A DNA stretch of 64,000 nt from Echinicola arenosa (GTDB lineage Bacteria; Bacteroidota; Bacteroidia; Cytophagales; Cyclobacteriaceae), in the NCBI RefSeq assembly GCF_014841125.1, contig NZ_JACYTQ010000002.1, forward strand, positions 930,001 through 994,000. Reading direction: 5' to 3'. Positions 1 to 10,027 of this stretch are shown here, one piece after another. Position 1 is the first letter of the stretch. Each line of letters starts with the position of its first letter. A model generated the notes under the pieces. The model searched no databases. It worked only from the letters and a program-made list of their open reading frames with translations, and was not told where the DNA came from. The position numbers and the translations under genes were made by a program.

Positions 1-852
1 GACACAGAGGGACCAAATGGCACCACCAGCAATGTGTCCAGTATAGATCATTTTGGTCATGGAAACTTTATGATCAACAATTTCGGTGACGGGATACAAA
101 TTTTCGACAGAAATGGACAAAAACTGGAGAACTTTAAATTGAACAATGATGACCTCAAAGGAGATAGGCTTAGCATAAATGAAAGAATAAACACTTTCGG
201 CACGATAGACCCCATAACATATAAATACTATTCAATATATGGACACGGCTATGGCGAACCTCACGGTATTGCTGTAATTAACATAGAATCAAAAAGTTTG
301 ACAAAAAAGCCTATTAAAGGGCTTGATGCCATTAAAGCTTACAAGGTGGAATTATTAAGTGATGGGGGCAGGATGTCCAGAAACTCCTCGATATACTTTC
401 AAATGGTAAACGATAAGATCCTTATCTCCAACGGATCCGTTAATGAACTTTTTGTTTACGACATGAAAAATGATACCACCATACATCATTCATTTGAAAG
501 TAAGCTAACAGCCAATAGACAACCAAAACCAAGCAAGAACCTGGTACATTCCAAAGAAGAATTTAATAAAACATATTTAGAAACTGAAAATGTGGTTAGC
601 TTCAAAAATTTCATTGCAGACCCAGGGCATGAAAGATATTATAGAATTTCTATCGGAAAAGGTTCTCTCAACATGCAAGAATGGACTTATGTCCTAACGG
701 CTTTCGATAAAAATTTCAACCAAATCTCAGAAAATGAAATTCCAAACGAACACTATTCAACCAACAATTTCATAAAGGACAATAAAATATTCTTCCAACA
801 CAATATTGAAGACGAACTGGCCTTTGTGGTTATGGCAATCAAAGAAATTTAA
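1..852 (+). CDS. C-terminal part of a putative DUF4221/propeller-like protein (5' end outside window)
   Basis: The reading frame is open from the first base, so the gene begins upstream of the window; a GTG at 34 is only an internal Val codon. About 283 residues are visible. They contain short alternating beta-type segments (for example DGIQIFDRNGQK and VNELFVYDMKND) as expected for a beta-propeller, and an early EGPNG turn. This pattern resembles the DUF4221 or 6-bladed propeller lipoproteins common in Bacteroidota, but no catalytic residues are evident and the family name is an inference. It converges on the SusD gene and shares a terminator with it. Confidence 0.5.
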   Translation, partial: DTEGPNGTTSNVSSIDHFGHGNFMINNFGDGIQIFDRNGQKLENFKLNNDDLKGDRLSINERINTFGTIDPITYKYYSIYGHGYGEPHGIAVINIESKSLTKKPIKGLDAIKAYKVELLSDGGRMSRNSSIYFQMVNDKILISNGSVNELFVYDMKNDTTIHHSFESKLTANRQPKPSKNLVHSKEEFNKTYLETENVVSFKNFIADPGHERYYRISIGKGSLNMQEWTYVLTAFDKNFNQISENEIPNEHYSTNNFIKDNKIFFQHNIEDELAFVVMAIKEI

Positions 853-864
853 ATCAACCATACG

Positions 865-894
865 AAAAAAGGAGGGCCAAAACCCTCCTTTTTA
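865..894. terminator. bidirectional rho-independent terminator
   Basis: A GGAGGG / CCCTCC stem with a short CCAAAA loop is flanked by an A-tract on the left and a T-tract on the right. It can therefore end transcription from both the propeller-like gene (+) and the SusD gene (-), which converge here. Confidence 0.85.
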
Positions 895-916
895 CAATTC
901 TATTCCCTATTACTTA

Positions 917-2518
917 CTACTGGGCATCCCACCAAACGGTATTGACCCAGGTATCTCCACCCATTCTGGAGATGGCGTTTTGCAAGTTGGTACTATTGGT
1001 CGTGCTCTCAGAGGCTGGATAAGGCTGTCTCCTTGGAATCTGACCACCAGAGAAATTACCAGTGTAATTTATAGGGGTCAATTCAGGATAACCCGAACGC
1101 TTCCAGTTGTTCCAAGATTCCACAAAGTTCACCTGAATACCCGTTGTCGCCCAGATCTGCATATTGATCATCTCTAAAGCGGCATCAGTCGTGCTCATAT
1201 CCAACGGATTGGCTTCTGCATAAGCTTGCGCGGCGGCCGAAGAGACTGTTCCTCCACCAAATTTACCTACAGTGGTCATGGCTCCCAAAACACCTGCTTC
1301 ATAATGCTCAGCAGCAGTCATTGGAGTGGTATAACCTCTTACCGCAGCATCAGCCAATAGCAACTGGACTTCTGCATACGTTAAGATAAACACCGGAGCG
1401 TCTCTATCTCTATAGATCGCTGTCGGTCTAGAATAGGCACCAATTGGAGTCGCATCATCCCCTGTTCCTGTTGGACCTGGGAAATTAGGCTCATTGGAGA
1501 TATCTGTAGCTCCGCCCTTAATATCAAAACCGTTTGGCATACCGATTTGTACGGCAGGATCATTATTACCTACTACATTACCATTTCGATTGGCTGCAAG
1601 ACCTGCTGGTGGCACTTCTGCGATCACTGCCAATCTAGGATCATTGCTGGCCTTCATGTAATCAATCAAAATATTTGACCAACGAACCTCATAGATATCA
1701 TCCACTACATTCAGGGCATTGGCACTGGAGTTGGAATAGCCATTGGCCTGGTCTGACACCAAAACCGCTTCATCAGCTGGAGAAGCAAATACACCTCCAG
1801 CAATTGCCTTTTGTACATAGCTTTGGGCAGTGGAAGGATCAACCTCTACCAATCTCATCGCCATTTTAAGCATCAATGAATAACCAAATTTCTTCCATTT
1901 GGCTACATCTCCGCTATAAAGCACATCGTTCTTGATTTGATCTCCACTTGTACTCAATGTAGTCAATGCAGTTTCAAGATCAGCCAACATCGACATATAC
2001 ATGACATCCTGAGAATCATAAACAGGTTGGGTGATCCCTTCTTCGGCCTTTAAAGCCTGTGAATAGGGAGCGTCTCCATAGATGTCCGTCACAAAGGAAA
2101 GAATCAACACCTTCATAATTCCACCTACCGCATTCAGGTTGGTAAATCCTTTCTCCATGGAAAGTTTCTGCATTTGGTTGACCCTAGAAGCTGCGGAGTA
2201 ACCATTGCTCCAAACATTTTGGATATAGCTGTTAGTACTTCCTGAAGGTACATACTTGTCAGCATTGGAGTAATAGTTTGCACCTCCCGTAGAAGTGGAA
2301 GACATGACTTGCACCCACATACTTTGGAAAAGAATCGCACCAGTATAACCAGTGATCATGTTTCCATAGTCATAAGATACCGTTGGCAAAATAAGATTGG
2401 GGTCAAAAACGTCCCCATCAGCCCTGTTTGGATCAGTGTTGATTTCTTCAAAATCACCGTCACAGGCAGTGGTTGCCAGAAATAATCCTGTTAGGAATAT
2501 GCTTATATATCTTTTCAT
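917..2518 (-). CDS. SusD/RagB-family nutrient-binding outer-membrane lipoprotein (SusD-like_2 type)
   Basis: A surface lipoprotein that would sit as a lid on the TonB-dependent channel encoded just upstream and capture its substrate. The protein has 533 residues. The signal peptide ends in LATTAC with the lipid-accepting Cys at residue 19, followed by a DPN-rich start (EEINTDPNR) typical of the family. The C-terminal region carries FVESWNNWKRSGYPELTP, a hallmark of the SusD-like_2 (RagB) group, and RRQPYP. It starts 2 bases after the SusC stop, so the two are translated as one operon. No polysaccharide-degrading enzyme is adjacent, so the substrate cannot be deduced; peptides or small glycans are both possible. 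Confidence 0.95.
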   Translation of the reverse strand: MKRYISIFLTGLFLATTACDGDFEEINTDPNRADGDVFDPNLILPTVSYDYGNMITGYTGAILFQSMWVQVMSSTSTGGANYYSNADKYVPSGSTNSYIQNVWSNGYSAASRVNQMQKLSMEKGFTNLNAVGGIMKVLILSFVTDIYGDAPYSQALKAEEGITQPVYDSQDVMYMSMLADLETALTTLSTSGDQIKNDVLYSGDVAKWKKFGYSLMLKMAMRLVEVDPSTAQSYVQKAIAGGVFASPADEAVLVSDQANGYSNSSANALNVVDDIYEVRWSNILIDYMKASNDPRLAVIAEVPPAGLAANRNGNVVGNNDPAVQIGMPNGFDIKGGATDISNEPNFPGPTGTGDDATPIGAYSRPTAIYRDRDAPVFILTYAEVQLLLADAAVRGYTTPMTAAEHYEAGVLGAMTTVGKFGGGTVSSAAAQAYAEANPLDMSTTDAALEMINMQIWATTGIQVNFVESWNNWKRSGYPELTPINYTGNFSGGQIPRRQPYPASESTTNSTNLQNAISRMGGDTWVNTVWWDAQ

Positions 2519-2520
2519 AA

Positions 2521-5500
2521 TCAGTCCAATTTGAAGTTAAGGTTAAACCCGAAAGATCTGGTACTCGGCAAACTGGTTCCTTCAATACCAGTATAATTGA
2601 TGTTTGAACCAAAGCTTGCTTCAGGATCAATATTGTCCGCTTTTCGCATCAAAATGGCCAAGTTCCTACCCACCAATGAAACATTCATTCCTCCCAACAC
2701 TGGGGTATTGGCAAACCATTTGTCAGGGAAAGTATAACCAAGTGTTACTTGTCTCAACTTGATGAAGTCTCCATCAACCACACTCGTGCTGGTCACATTC
2801 TGTACCAATGCTTGGTAATAACTTTGTGCATCGGCGGTCACACCATTGGTAGTGACACCGTCTTCCCGGCCCACAAGCGTGTTTTTGTGAAGGCCTCTGA
2901 AATGGGAGTAGAACTCTGTAGCTGATAATACTTTGTTTCCAAAATTATAATCAATCAAGAAAGCAAAGTTTACCTGCTTGAATCTGAATTCGTTATTCCA
3001 CCCACCATATACAGTTGGCAATACAGAACCATAACTTTTCAATTCACCTCTTACTGGAAGTCCACTGGCATCTACCATAATATCTCCATTGCCATCATAA
3101 GCATAGTCATAGGCTCTTATTTGAGGTCCAGATTCTCCCACCACATACGCGGTAACGGCATTGCCCAAAGTGGCCCTGTTCTGTCCCAGGTTGACTGGAT
3201 TATTGTTGTCATCCGTACTCAACACCTCATTCTTCACATTGGTGAAGTTAAAGGAAGAAGTCCAACTGAATGTTGGAGTTACAATAGGAGAACCTGAAAC
3301 CAACAATTCCAAACCTTTGTTACTGGTAGAACCTGTGGCAACAACAGCACTGGTAAAACCAGAAGTAACACTCAAGTTAGCATTCATGATCTCGTCATGC
3401 GTAGTTTTATTGAAATAAGCCACATCAAATGATAACCTTCCTTTGAAGAAACTCAAATCCAAACCAAATTCCACTTCGTCTGTGGTAAATGGTTTAAGGG
3501 AAAGGTTTGGTAATGCCGTTGGGGAAGATCCTGCAGGGACACCATTATAAGAGTTGGCTGAAGTATAATAAAACTTACTTTGATAAGCATCAAATGGCTC
3601 TCCACTGGTCACCGCATAAGAAGCTCTTAACTTACCAAAATCAAGCGCACTGACATTCAGGAACTGACTGAATATAAAGGCCATACTCACCGACGGAGAG
3701 AAGATATTGTTATTATCTAATGGCAAGGTACTGTATACATCGTATCGTCCAGTAGTGGTCAAAGTCAAGAAGTCTTTATACGCAAAACCTAAGGAATAAT
3801 ATGCGGAGTTGACTTCCCTTTCATTGTAATCATATGATCTTGAGAAAGTCTCTACGTTAAATGGAGAATATAAATAAGGAAGAACAAATCGGCTACCTCC
3901 TACTCCTACAGTTTCAAACTTATTGTTCCGCTTATTGGCCCCTAAAACCGCATCCAACTCGATATCCTCAGTCAAATCAACCGTTGCCCCAAAAATAGCT
4001 TCTAAGTTCAATTCTGATCTTTCAGACTGGCCTCTTGAATTCAAATTACCTTTTAAATCAGCCGAATAAGCCAAACCATAAGGATCAACGCTGAAGAACT
4101 TGTCATTAGAAACATCATTACCTAATCTCAGCATGGCATAAATCTTATTTGTAAAGTTATACTTAGCAGATAAGGCACTTATCGTACGTCTTCTTCCCAA
4201 GTCATTCTCTCCTTGATTGACGATAAAATAAGGGTTGGTTACATAAATATCATCACTAAAAACAGTTTCAGCGCCTGTATCTGGATTGTATCCAGGAGCA
4301 TAAATGCTAGGATTAATATTTGGAGCCAATAGCAAGAAATTGTTCGGATTTTTAGGTCCATCGCTCAGGAAAGGAATGTTATCGGACTGCTGATCTATGT
4401 AGTTGATCATGGCAGATACATTTAACTTATCTGTCAAATTCTGCTCCACATTCAAGTTAATGGTATTTCTCTTTATTCCACTTTTGGGAACAATTGAATT
4501 CGCATTGAGATTAGACAATGACAACCTGAAGGAGCCTTCTGCAAAACCTTTGGAAACCGAAACGGTATTGGTCAGGTTAGTACCCGTTTCATAAAAATCA
4601 ATATAATTTTCGCTTGCTGGTGAATAAGTGTACTGATCGCCATTAAAGCCTATTACCTGACTACCATCCATTCTTGCTCCCCAAGCTAACCTACCAGTGG
4701 TCTTTGCATCATCAGCAGTAGTTGGCTTGATACCACCAGTACCTTGACCATATTCATTTTGGAAATCTGTAAAATCCACCGCTTGTTCAGCCATAAAGTT
4801 CATGGTATAGTTCAATGACCAATCACTGCCTTTTTTACCTTTTTTTGTGGTGATCAAAATCACCCCATTGGAAGCTCTTGAACCATATAGTGCGGAAGCA
4901 GATTGACCTTTTAGCACCGTCATGGTTTCGATATCATCCGGGCTTAGGTTACCGATACCGTCACCGTTATCTCCACCTCCCCATTGGGTCGCCGCACCAC
5001 GTTGTGAGTTGTCCATCGGAATACCGTTAATCACATAAAGTGGAGAACCTGTACCACTGATACTAGGCAAACCTCTTAGGGTAATTTTAGCAGTACCGCC
5101 CGGCCCACTATTGGTGCCTTTCACTACCAAACCTGCCACACGGCCAGCTAGGGAATTGGCTACGTTGGTTTCACGGGCTTTGTTCAAGGTCTCACTGCCT
5201 ACTTCCGTTACGGAGTAGCCTAGCTTTTCTTTTTCCTTACTGATACCTAAGGCAGTTACCACCACTTCTCCCAATTCTTCACTGTCCTGTACCAAAGCAA
5301 CATTGATGGTGCTTTTTCCCGCAACAGAAACTTCTTGGGTTGTATAACCAATAAAGGAATACACTACAATGGCATCTTCAGGTACACTCAATGAATATTT
5401 ACCGTCAAGGTCTGTAGATGTTCCTGATGATGTTCCTTTTACGAATACGTTTACTCCGGGAATGGCAGAACCATCACTCACATCAGTAACAGTACCCGTA

Positions 5501-5580
5501 ATCGTTTTGGTCTGCGCCCAGAGTGCATGACTGAACAGCACTAGCGCAAACAACAATAGGGCATGTAATTTTTTTTTCAT
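2521..5580 (-). CDS. SusC/RagA-family TonB-linked outer-membrane transporter
   Basis: A TonB-dependent channel that imports the ligand bound by its SusD partner. The 1019-residue protein has a signal peptide (cleavage near LWAQ, residue 23), a carboxypeptidase-D regulatory-like beta-sandwich (about 25-110, starting TKTITGTVTD), the TonB-dependent plug (about 115-235, with KITLRGLPSISGTGSPLYVI and ending ILITTKKGKKG), and a long beta-barrel ending in an aromatic-rich strand (FGFNLNFKLD). Its length is at the short end of the SusC range, which goes with the SusD-like_2 partner. No anti-sigma factor or sigma factor gene adjoins it, so no SigW/FecI-type control is visible. Confidence 0.96.
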   Translation of the reverse strand: MKKKLHALLLFALVLFSHALWAQTKTITGTVTDVSDGSAIPGVNVFVKGTSSGTSTDLDGKYSLSVPEDAIVVYSFIGYTTQEVSVAGKSTINVALVQDSEELGEVVVTALGISKEKEKLGYSVTEVGSETLNKARETNVANSLAGRVAGLVVKGTNSGPGGTAKITLRGLPSISGTGSPLYVINGIPMDNSQRGAATQWGGGDNGDGIGNLSPDDIETMTVLKGQSASALYGSRASNGVILITTKKGKKGSDWSLNYTMNFMAEQAVDFTDFQNEYGQGTGGIKPTTADDAKTTGRLAWGARMDGSQVIGFNGDQYTYSPASENYIDFYETGTNLTNTVSVSKGFAEGSFRLSLSNLNANSIVPKSGIKRNTINLNVEQNLTDKLNVSAMINYIDQQSDNIPFLSDGPKNPNNFLLLAPNINPSIYAPGYNPDTGAETVFSDDIYVTNPYFIVNQGENDLGRRRTISALSAKYNFTNKIYAMLRLGNDVSNDKFFSVDPYGLAYSADLKGNLNSRGQSERSELNLEAIFGATVDLTEDIELDAVLGANKRNNKFETVGVGGSRFVLPYLYSPFNVETFSRSYDYNEREVNSAYYSLGFAYKDFLTLTTTGRYDVYSTLPLDNNNIFSPSVSMAFIFSQFLNVSALDFGKLRASYAVTSGEPFDAYQSKFYYTSANSYNGVPAGSSPTALPNLSLKPFTTDEVEFGLDLSFFKGRLSFDVAYFNKTTHDEIMNANLSVTSGFTSAVVATGSTSNKGLELLVSGSPIVTPTFSWTSSFNFTNVKNEVLSTDDNNNPVNLGQNRATLGNAVTAYVVGESGPQIRAYDYAYDGNGDIMVDASGLPVRGELKSYGSVLPTVYGGWNNEFRFKQVNFAFLIDYNFGNKVLSATEFYSHFRGLHKNTLVGREDGVTTNGVTADAQSYYQALVQNVTSTSVVDGDFIKLRQVTLGYTFPDKWFANTPVLGGMNVSLVGRNLAILMRKADNIDPEASFGSNINYTGIEGTSLPSTRSFGFNLNFKLD

Positions 5581-6216
5581 AGGTTGTTAATTAAGAAATT
5601 TGATAAAATAGGTGATCATGGTTTTGTTAAGAGACTTATTAACATAGACTGAAATCAGCCCAACCTTGTACTCAATAGTTAAGACAAAATGGGTACTGCA
5701 AACTTTTGATTTTCCGATAATCATGGATATTGCCCGAAAATCATTCAAATCTTAACCTATATAAAGTTATCAAAAGGTTTCTAAAAAGAAAATGTTTTTT
5801 ATTTAAAAAATTTACATTAAATATTCTGACATATCTAAATTTTTAAGTTATTTATTTCTTTAAAATTTCCATCTTCGAACAAACATGTAATTTTAACTTG
5901 CTAATTTTACCTATCACTATTTTTACAGAATTAAAAATTATTCTCTTTTCAATTTACTATTTGCAAAAAAAACAATATTAAAATGATTTATAGATGCCAT
6001 ATTGTCAATATTTTGGATATTAAAAAGTTAATCAATGTCTTTAAAATTATTTAAAATCACCAAAATAAATCTAAAAACACCTGTTACTTAAATCGAAATT
6101 TTTCTCCCTTAATCTCTTTTCGATTTATACAACCAACCTTTCGGAAATCGTTTCAACCATTTTAAAGAACATAGGTAAAAAATTCTGCCTTTTTTTAAAT
6201 ATCCATTAAGGTCTTT
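5581..6216. other. AT-rich intergenic region upstream of susC
   Basis: This 636-base non-coding stretch holds the susC promoter and a long leader. I looked for a TAnnTTTG element on the minus strand and found only imperfect matches (for example CAAATCTTA near 5756 on the plus strand, one base too long). No open reading frame, strong hairpin or RNA gene was recognised. Confidence 0.5.
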
Positions 6217-7260
6217 CTACATGACCGTAGCCAATCTTTCTAAATCAGATTGCTGATGATAAGCTGAAATAACGATCCGGTCGATTGGTGGATCCTCAGC
6301 TCTCGGGTATGAAAAAGAAGAAATGATAATTCCTTCTTCCAGTAGCTTGGTAGCCCAACCTCTTTCCTTAAAAGTCACCACAGGAAAATGCTCTTCATAA
6401 CTTAATCCAGGCAAATCCTTTATCCTACGGTAAAATAAAGCCATATTTTCCTTCAAAAGTTGCTGCCGTTGATAATAGAGATTTTCTGCATCCAAAAAAG
6501 CCTGGCAATATCCAGGTGCAGGAGGAGAAGCCCCCATAAAAAGTGGACTTGATCGCACTTTTCCTATAAATTTGGTGTCACCTAAAATAATCCCCGCAGG
6601 AATAGCCAAGGCTTTTCCCAAAGACCCCGCTACAACTAAATTCACAGGCAAACCATTCCATTGCGAATAAGTCCCATAAATCTCTCTCCCTAGGATACCA
6701 AAAGCATGACTATCGTCTATCAATAAATAATAGGTATTCTCAGGTGACAAAGATCTAACCCATTCAAAATTATGTACAGCAGGTTTCATCGTATCTACCG
6801 CATTGGATAGGATCGCCACAGTCTTTCCCTGCATATTTTGGCTTTTCTTGATACAATCTGTCGTAAATTCTAAAAATGTTTTATCCTGATTATAAATTAA
6901 ATTAGGTGGCAAAATCGCTGGATGGGCATCAGGTGCCGCCCACATTTCATCAGCCATGTCTCCCAGAAGGGTATGACAAATATATCCCGTCATAAACCCA
7001 CTGCTGAGCAAGGCTGCATAAGGTGCTCCAGCTTTTTTGGCAAAATGCCCTTCCAATTGATCATATACCTCCAACTGCACATTACTAAACCGACTGGCTC
7101 CGTGATTGGGACCGTATTGCCGTATTCCTGCTGTGATCAAATCCTCAAATTTCTGCACATTGCCCATCCCCAAATAAGCAGTACCACTGAAATATAGGTA
7201 ATCTCTTCCTTCCCAAGGAATAGCCCGATCGATTTTATGCGCTATAGGATGATGAGACAT
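6217..7260 (-). CDS. BioF/Kbl-like PLP-dependent enzyme (alpha-oxoamine synthase type)
   Basis: A fold-type I PLP enzyme of the aminotransferase class I/II group. The 347-residue sequence shows the alpha-oxoamine synthase layout: an N-terminal substrate segment YLYFSGTAYLGMG, the glycine-rich GPNHGASRFSNVQLEVYDQLE, the PLP-binding DDSHAFGILG (Asp and His) and the Schiff-base Lys in GSLGKALAIPAG. It is shorter than BioF or Kbl (about 385-400), and no other biotin or threonine-degradation genes are near, so the product is unknown. It follows the dipeptide epimerase gene with a 23-base gap and is probably co-transcribed, which suggests a role in handling the products of cell-wall peptide breakdown. 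Confidence 0.8.
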   Translation of the reverse strand: MSHHPIAHKIDRAIPWEGRDYLYFSGTAYLGMGNVQKFEDLITAGIRQYGPNHGASRFSNVQLEVYDQLEGHFAKKAGAPYAALLSSGFMTGYICHTLLGDMADEMWAAPDAHPAILPPNLIYNQDKTFLEFTTDCIKKSQNMQGKTVAILSNAVDTMKPAVHNFEWVRSLSPENTYYLLIDDSHAFGILGREIYGTYSQWNGLPVNLVVAGSLGKALAIPAGIILGDTKFIGKVRSSPLFMGASPPAPGYCQAFLDAENLYYQRQQLLKENMALFYRRIKDLPGLSYEEHFPVVTFKERGWATKLLEEGIIISSFSYPRAEDPPIDRIVISAYHQQSDLERLATVM

Positions 7261-7283
7261 ATAAAATTATGACCAATGTACCG

Positions 7284-8294
7284 TTATAATAATTTAGCTC
7301 CAATTCCCGGTCCTTCCGGAAAAGTCACTTTTCCCGGAACTATTGTTACCCCGGAAGCGATATCTTTTGATAGCAACATGGCTCCATCCATATCCACATA
7401 GTCCAATAATGGCGCAATATGAGCTATAGCGGTGATCCCAACAGAAGATTCTGTCATACAGCCCACCATAGTTTTCATGCCCAACTCTTTGGCTTTATAA
7501 AGCATTCTTAGTCCTGGAGTTATTCCACCTGCTTTGACCAGCTTTACATTGATGCCATGAAAAAGACCATGGCATTTTTCCACATCTGATTCTACAATAC
7601 AACTTTCATCAGCAATTACCGGCAAAGCACTATGTTGATAAACCTCCTTCATTCCCTCCAGATCATCTTTGCCCAAAGGCTGTTCCATGAACTCCACATT
7701 GAGTTCTTTTAGCTCTGCAGAATAGGCAATTGCCTGGTCTGCTGTCCAAGCACAATTGGCGTCTATGCGAAAGACAGCACTGGTATGTTTCCTCAACTCC
7801 CTCACAATATCCAAATCATGATCTGTGCCCAACTTAATCTTATAGATAGGCCAGTCTAGCTCCTTCATCTTCTCAACCATCTTTTCCGTACTCGCAATAC
7901 CAATGGTAAAGTTAGTAGTAGGTATATTGGTCGGGTCCAGCTTCAGATAATCATATAGTTTTACGCCCTGCTTTTTAGTGAACAAATCCCAAGCGGCCAA
8001 ATCCAGCGCACACTGGGCAAAAGGATTTTGGGAAAATATCTCCTTACATTCCTCCCAAAGTGCTTCAGGACTTTCCCATTCACCTTTTTCCACAATAGGC
8101 TTGGCCGCTTCCAATGCTGCGGTCATATTTTCCACGGTCATCCCATAAAAAGGGTTGGTAGTGGATTCACCTAAACCATAAAGTCCATCATCCTCCAATT
8201 GGACGATCAATGTTTCTTGTACATCACGACTTTGGTGCGCAATGGTAAAGGTATGCTTCAAAGGAAGCTGTTTAATGAAAACCTGTAGCTTCAT
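7284..8294 (-). CDS. dipeptide epimerase (L-Ala-D/L-Glu epimerase type, enolase superfamily)
   Basis: Epimerises the second residue of dipeptides such as L-Ala-D-Glu released from peptidoglycan. The 336-residue protein has the enolase-superfamily capping domain followed by the barrel with its KxK acid/base motif (IYKIKLG), the metal ligands in RIDANCAW, EFMEQPL and IADESC, and the second acid/base Lys in INVKLVKAGGITPG. This is the muconate-lactonizing subgroup arrangement typical of Ala-Glu epimerases. It heads a two-gene unit with the BioF-like enzyme and is divergent from the M14 peptidase gene (205 bases between), which fits murein peptide catabolism. Exact dipeptide preference cannot be read from the sequence. 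Confidence 0.88.
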   Translation of the reverse strand: MKLQVFIKQLPLKHTFTIAHQSRDVQETLIVQLEDDGLYGLGESTTNPFYGMTVENMTAALEAAKPIVEKGEWESPEALWEECKEIFSQNPFAQCALDLAAWDLFTKKQGVKLYDYLKLDPTNIPTTNFTIGIASTEKMVEKMKELDWPIYKIKLGTDHDLDIVRELRKHTSAVFRIDANCAWTADQAIAYSAELKELNVEFMEQPLGKDDLEGMKEVYQHSALPVIADESCIVESDVEKCHGLFHGINVKLVKAGGITPGLRMLYKAKELGMKTMVGCMTESSVGITAIAHIAPLLDYVDMDGAMLLSKDIASGVTIVPGKVTFPEGPGIGAKLL

Positions 8295-8499
8295 GATATA
8301 TTGGGTATTTTAAAGTCCTTCGATATTAAATTTACATGAAGTTTAGTATTTTGATTGATAATAAAAAGCGAATTTCAATTTCCTATAGCTTCTCCTATAT
8401 ATCAAAGCCCGTATTTCACTGAATTCAGGGATCGAAAAGTGATACTTTAAATTGTAATTTGATATTTGATGAGGAAAAGCCTAAAAAAATTCAAATAAG

Positions 8500-10011
8500 A
8501 TGATCAAAAACCAATTCGATAATTTGTCTGCTCCTACTTTTAGAAATGTCAGCTTTATAAGCTCATTCATTATGATTTGCTTACTTTTTTCCTGCAAAAG
8601 CCATCAAGAAAAATTACACAAACTTACTCCTTCAACCTTAAGCGCTGCTTATGAATCCGCCAAGGAACCTGCCATCACTCACAGAAGGTTTAAACACCAG
8701 GACCTGCAACCCTTGATCAAAAAACATATAGGCACTTTCAAAGTAGATGAACTGGGAAAATCAGTGCAAGGACGGTCTATTCACCAGCTGGAATATGGAG
8801 AAGGCGAAACAAAAGTGCTGCTTTGGTCCCAAATGCATGGGGATGAAAGTACCGCTACCATGGCCCTTTTTGATGTATTTAACTTCTTGGAAGCCAAAAT
8901 TGACACCTTTGAGGTGATCAGAAAGGTGATCAAAGAGAACATAAAAATTCGTTTTATTCCCATGGTCAATCCCGATGGTGCAGAAGTTTTTACCCGACGC
9001 AATGCTTACGGAATAGACCTTAACCGGGATGCCATCAAGGAAGTTTCCCCTGAAGCTAGCATACTTAAATCAGCCCGGGAGGATTTCGGTGCGGAATTTG
9101 GCTTCAACCTCCACGACCAGCAGATCTATTATAATGTGGAACAAACTCCAAAACCTGCTACCATATCTGTGCTTGCACCCGCTTTCAATTATAAAACTGA
9201 AATCAATGACGTTCGGGCCAGGGCCATGCAGGTGATTGTGGGCATGAACCGAATCCTTCAGGAAGTTACCCCAGGACAAGTGGGCAAATACAATGATGCT
9301 TTTGAACCACGGGCCTTTGGGGATAATTTCCAGAAATGGGGAACCAGCACCATCCTGATAGAATCTGGAGGCTACCCCAATGACCCTGAGAAGCAATATA
9401 TTCGCCAATTGAACTTTATGATCATCCTCAATGCGTTATATGAAATCGCTAACGGTAACTATTCACGCTATGCTGTAGAAGATTATTTCCGCATCCCAGA
9501 CAATGACAATATGCTCATGGACCTGATCCTGAAAAACGTATCCATCTATGATGGAGAGAACCAATATCAGTTAGATTTAGGCATCAAAAGGCGCAATGTG
9601 GAAACAGAAAACGGCTATCATGTCAGTGGAAGGCTGGACGATGTAGGTGACCTTTCCGTGTATTATGGATATAAAGAAATGGATGCTACAGGTATGGAGC
9701 TTACTCTCGGAAAAGTGGCCGAAATGAGCATGGATTCATTGAGTAGCATTAGCCAAGAAATGGCTTTTGAAATGCTCCAAGAAGGCATCCTAGCAGTCAA
9801 AATAAAGCATGCCCCAGAAAACCCATTGCACGAACTGCCAATTTTGGTACTTCAGGAACAACAAGACAGTATCCCCAGCGGGCACAGCATGGGAAGTCCG
9901 GCCAACTTCTTTTTAAAGAAAAATGGCGAGCTGGCCTATGCTATTGTCAATGGCTACCTGATCGACCTTAAAAAACCGAAAGCTGAAGGCTTGAAACAAA
10001 GTGTTTGGTAG
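8500..10011 (+). CDS. M14-family zinc carboxypeptidase lipoprotein
   Basis: A probable exported metallocarboxypeptidase. The 503-residue product has an N-terminal hydrophobic segment ending in LLFSC, a lipobox. The M14 zinc site is seen as HGDES (His113, Glu116) and a later His in FNLHDQQIYY; the substrate-binding NPDGAEVFTRRN and DLNRD and the catalytic Glu in TILIESGG are present. The last 170 residues form an additional region without recognised motifs. It faces away from the dipeptide epimerase gene and may supply peptides to it. Whether it cuts gamma-D-Glu-Dap bonds or ordinary peptides is not decidable here. Confidence 0.9.
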   Translation: MIKNQFDNLSAPTFRNVSFISSFIMICLLFSCKSHQEKLHKLTPSTLSAAYESAKEPAITHRRFKHQDLQPLIKKHIGTFKVDELGKSVQGRSIHQLEYGEGETKVLLWSQMHGDESTATMALFDVFNFLEAKIDTFEVIRKVIKENIKIRFIPMVNPDGAEVFTRRNAYGIDLNRDAIKEVSPEASILKSAREDFGAEFGFNLHDQQIYYNVEQTPKPATISVLAPAFNYKTEINDVRARAMQVIVGMNRILQEVTPGQVGKYNDAFEPRAFGDNFQKWGTSTILIESGGYPNDPEKQYIRQLNFMIILNALYEIANGNYSRYAVEDYFRIPDNDNMLMDLILKNVSIYDGENQYQLDLGIKRRNVETENGYHVSGRLDDVGDLSVYYGYKEMDATGMELTLGKVAEMSMDSLSSISQEMAFEMLQEGILAVKIKHAPENPLHELPILVLQEQQDSIPSGHSMGSPANFFLKKNGELAYAIVNGYLIDLKKPKAEGLKQSVW

Positions 10012-10027
10012 GTTTAAAAAGAAAATC

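Noticed and set aside
806-1177. 123-codon plus-strand frame
   Set aside because: Overlaps the end of the propeller-like gene, the terminator and the antisense of susD; no protein-like pattern.
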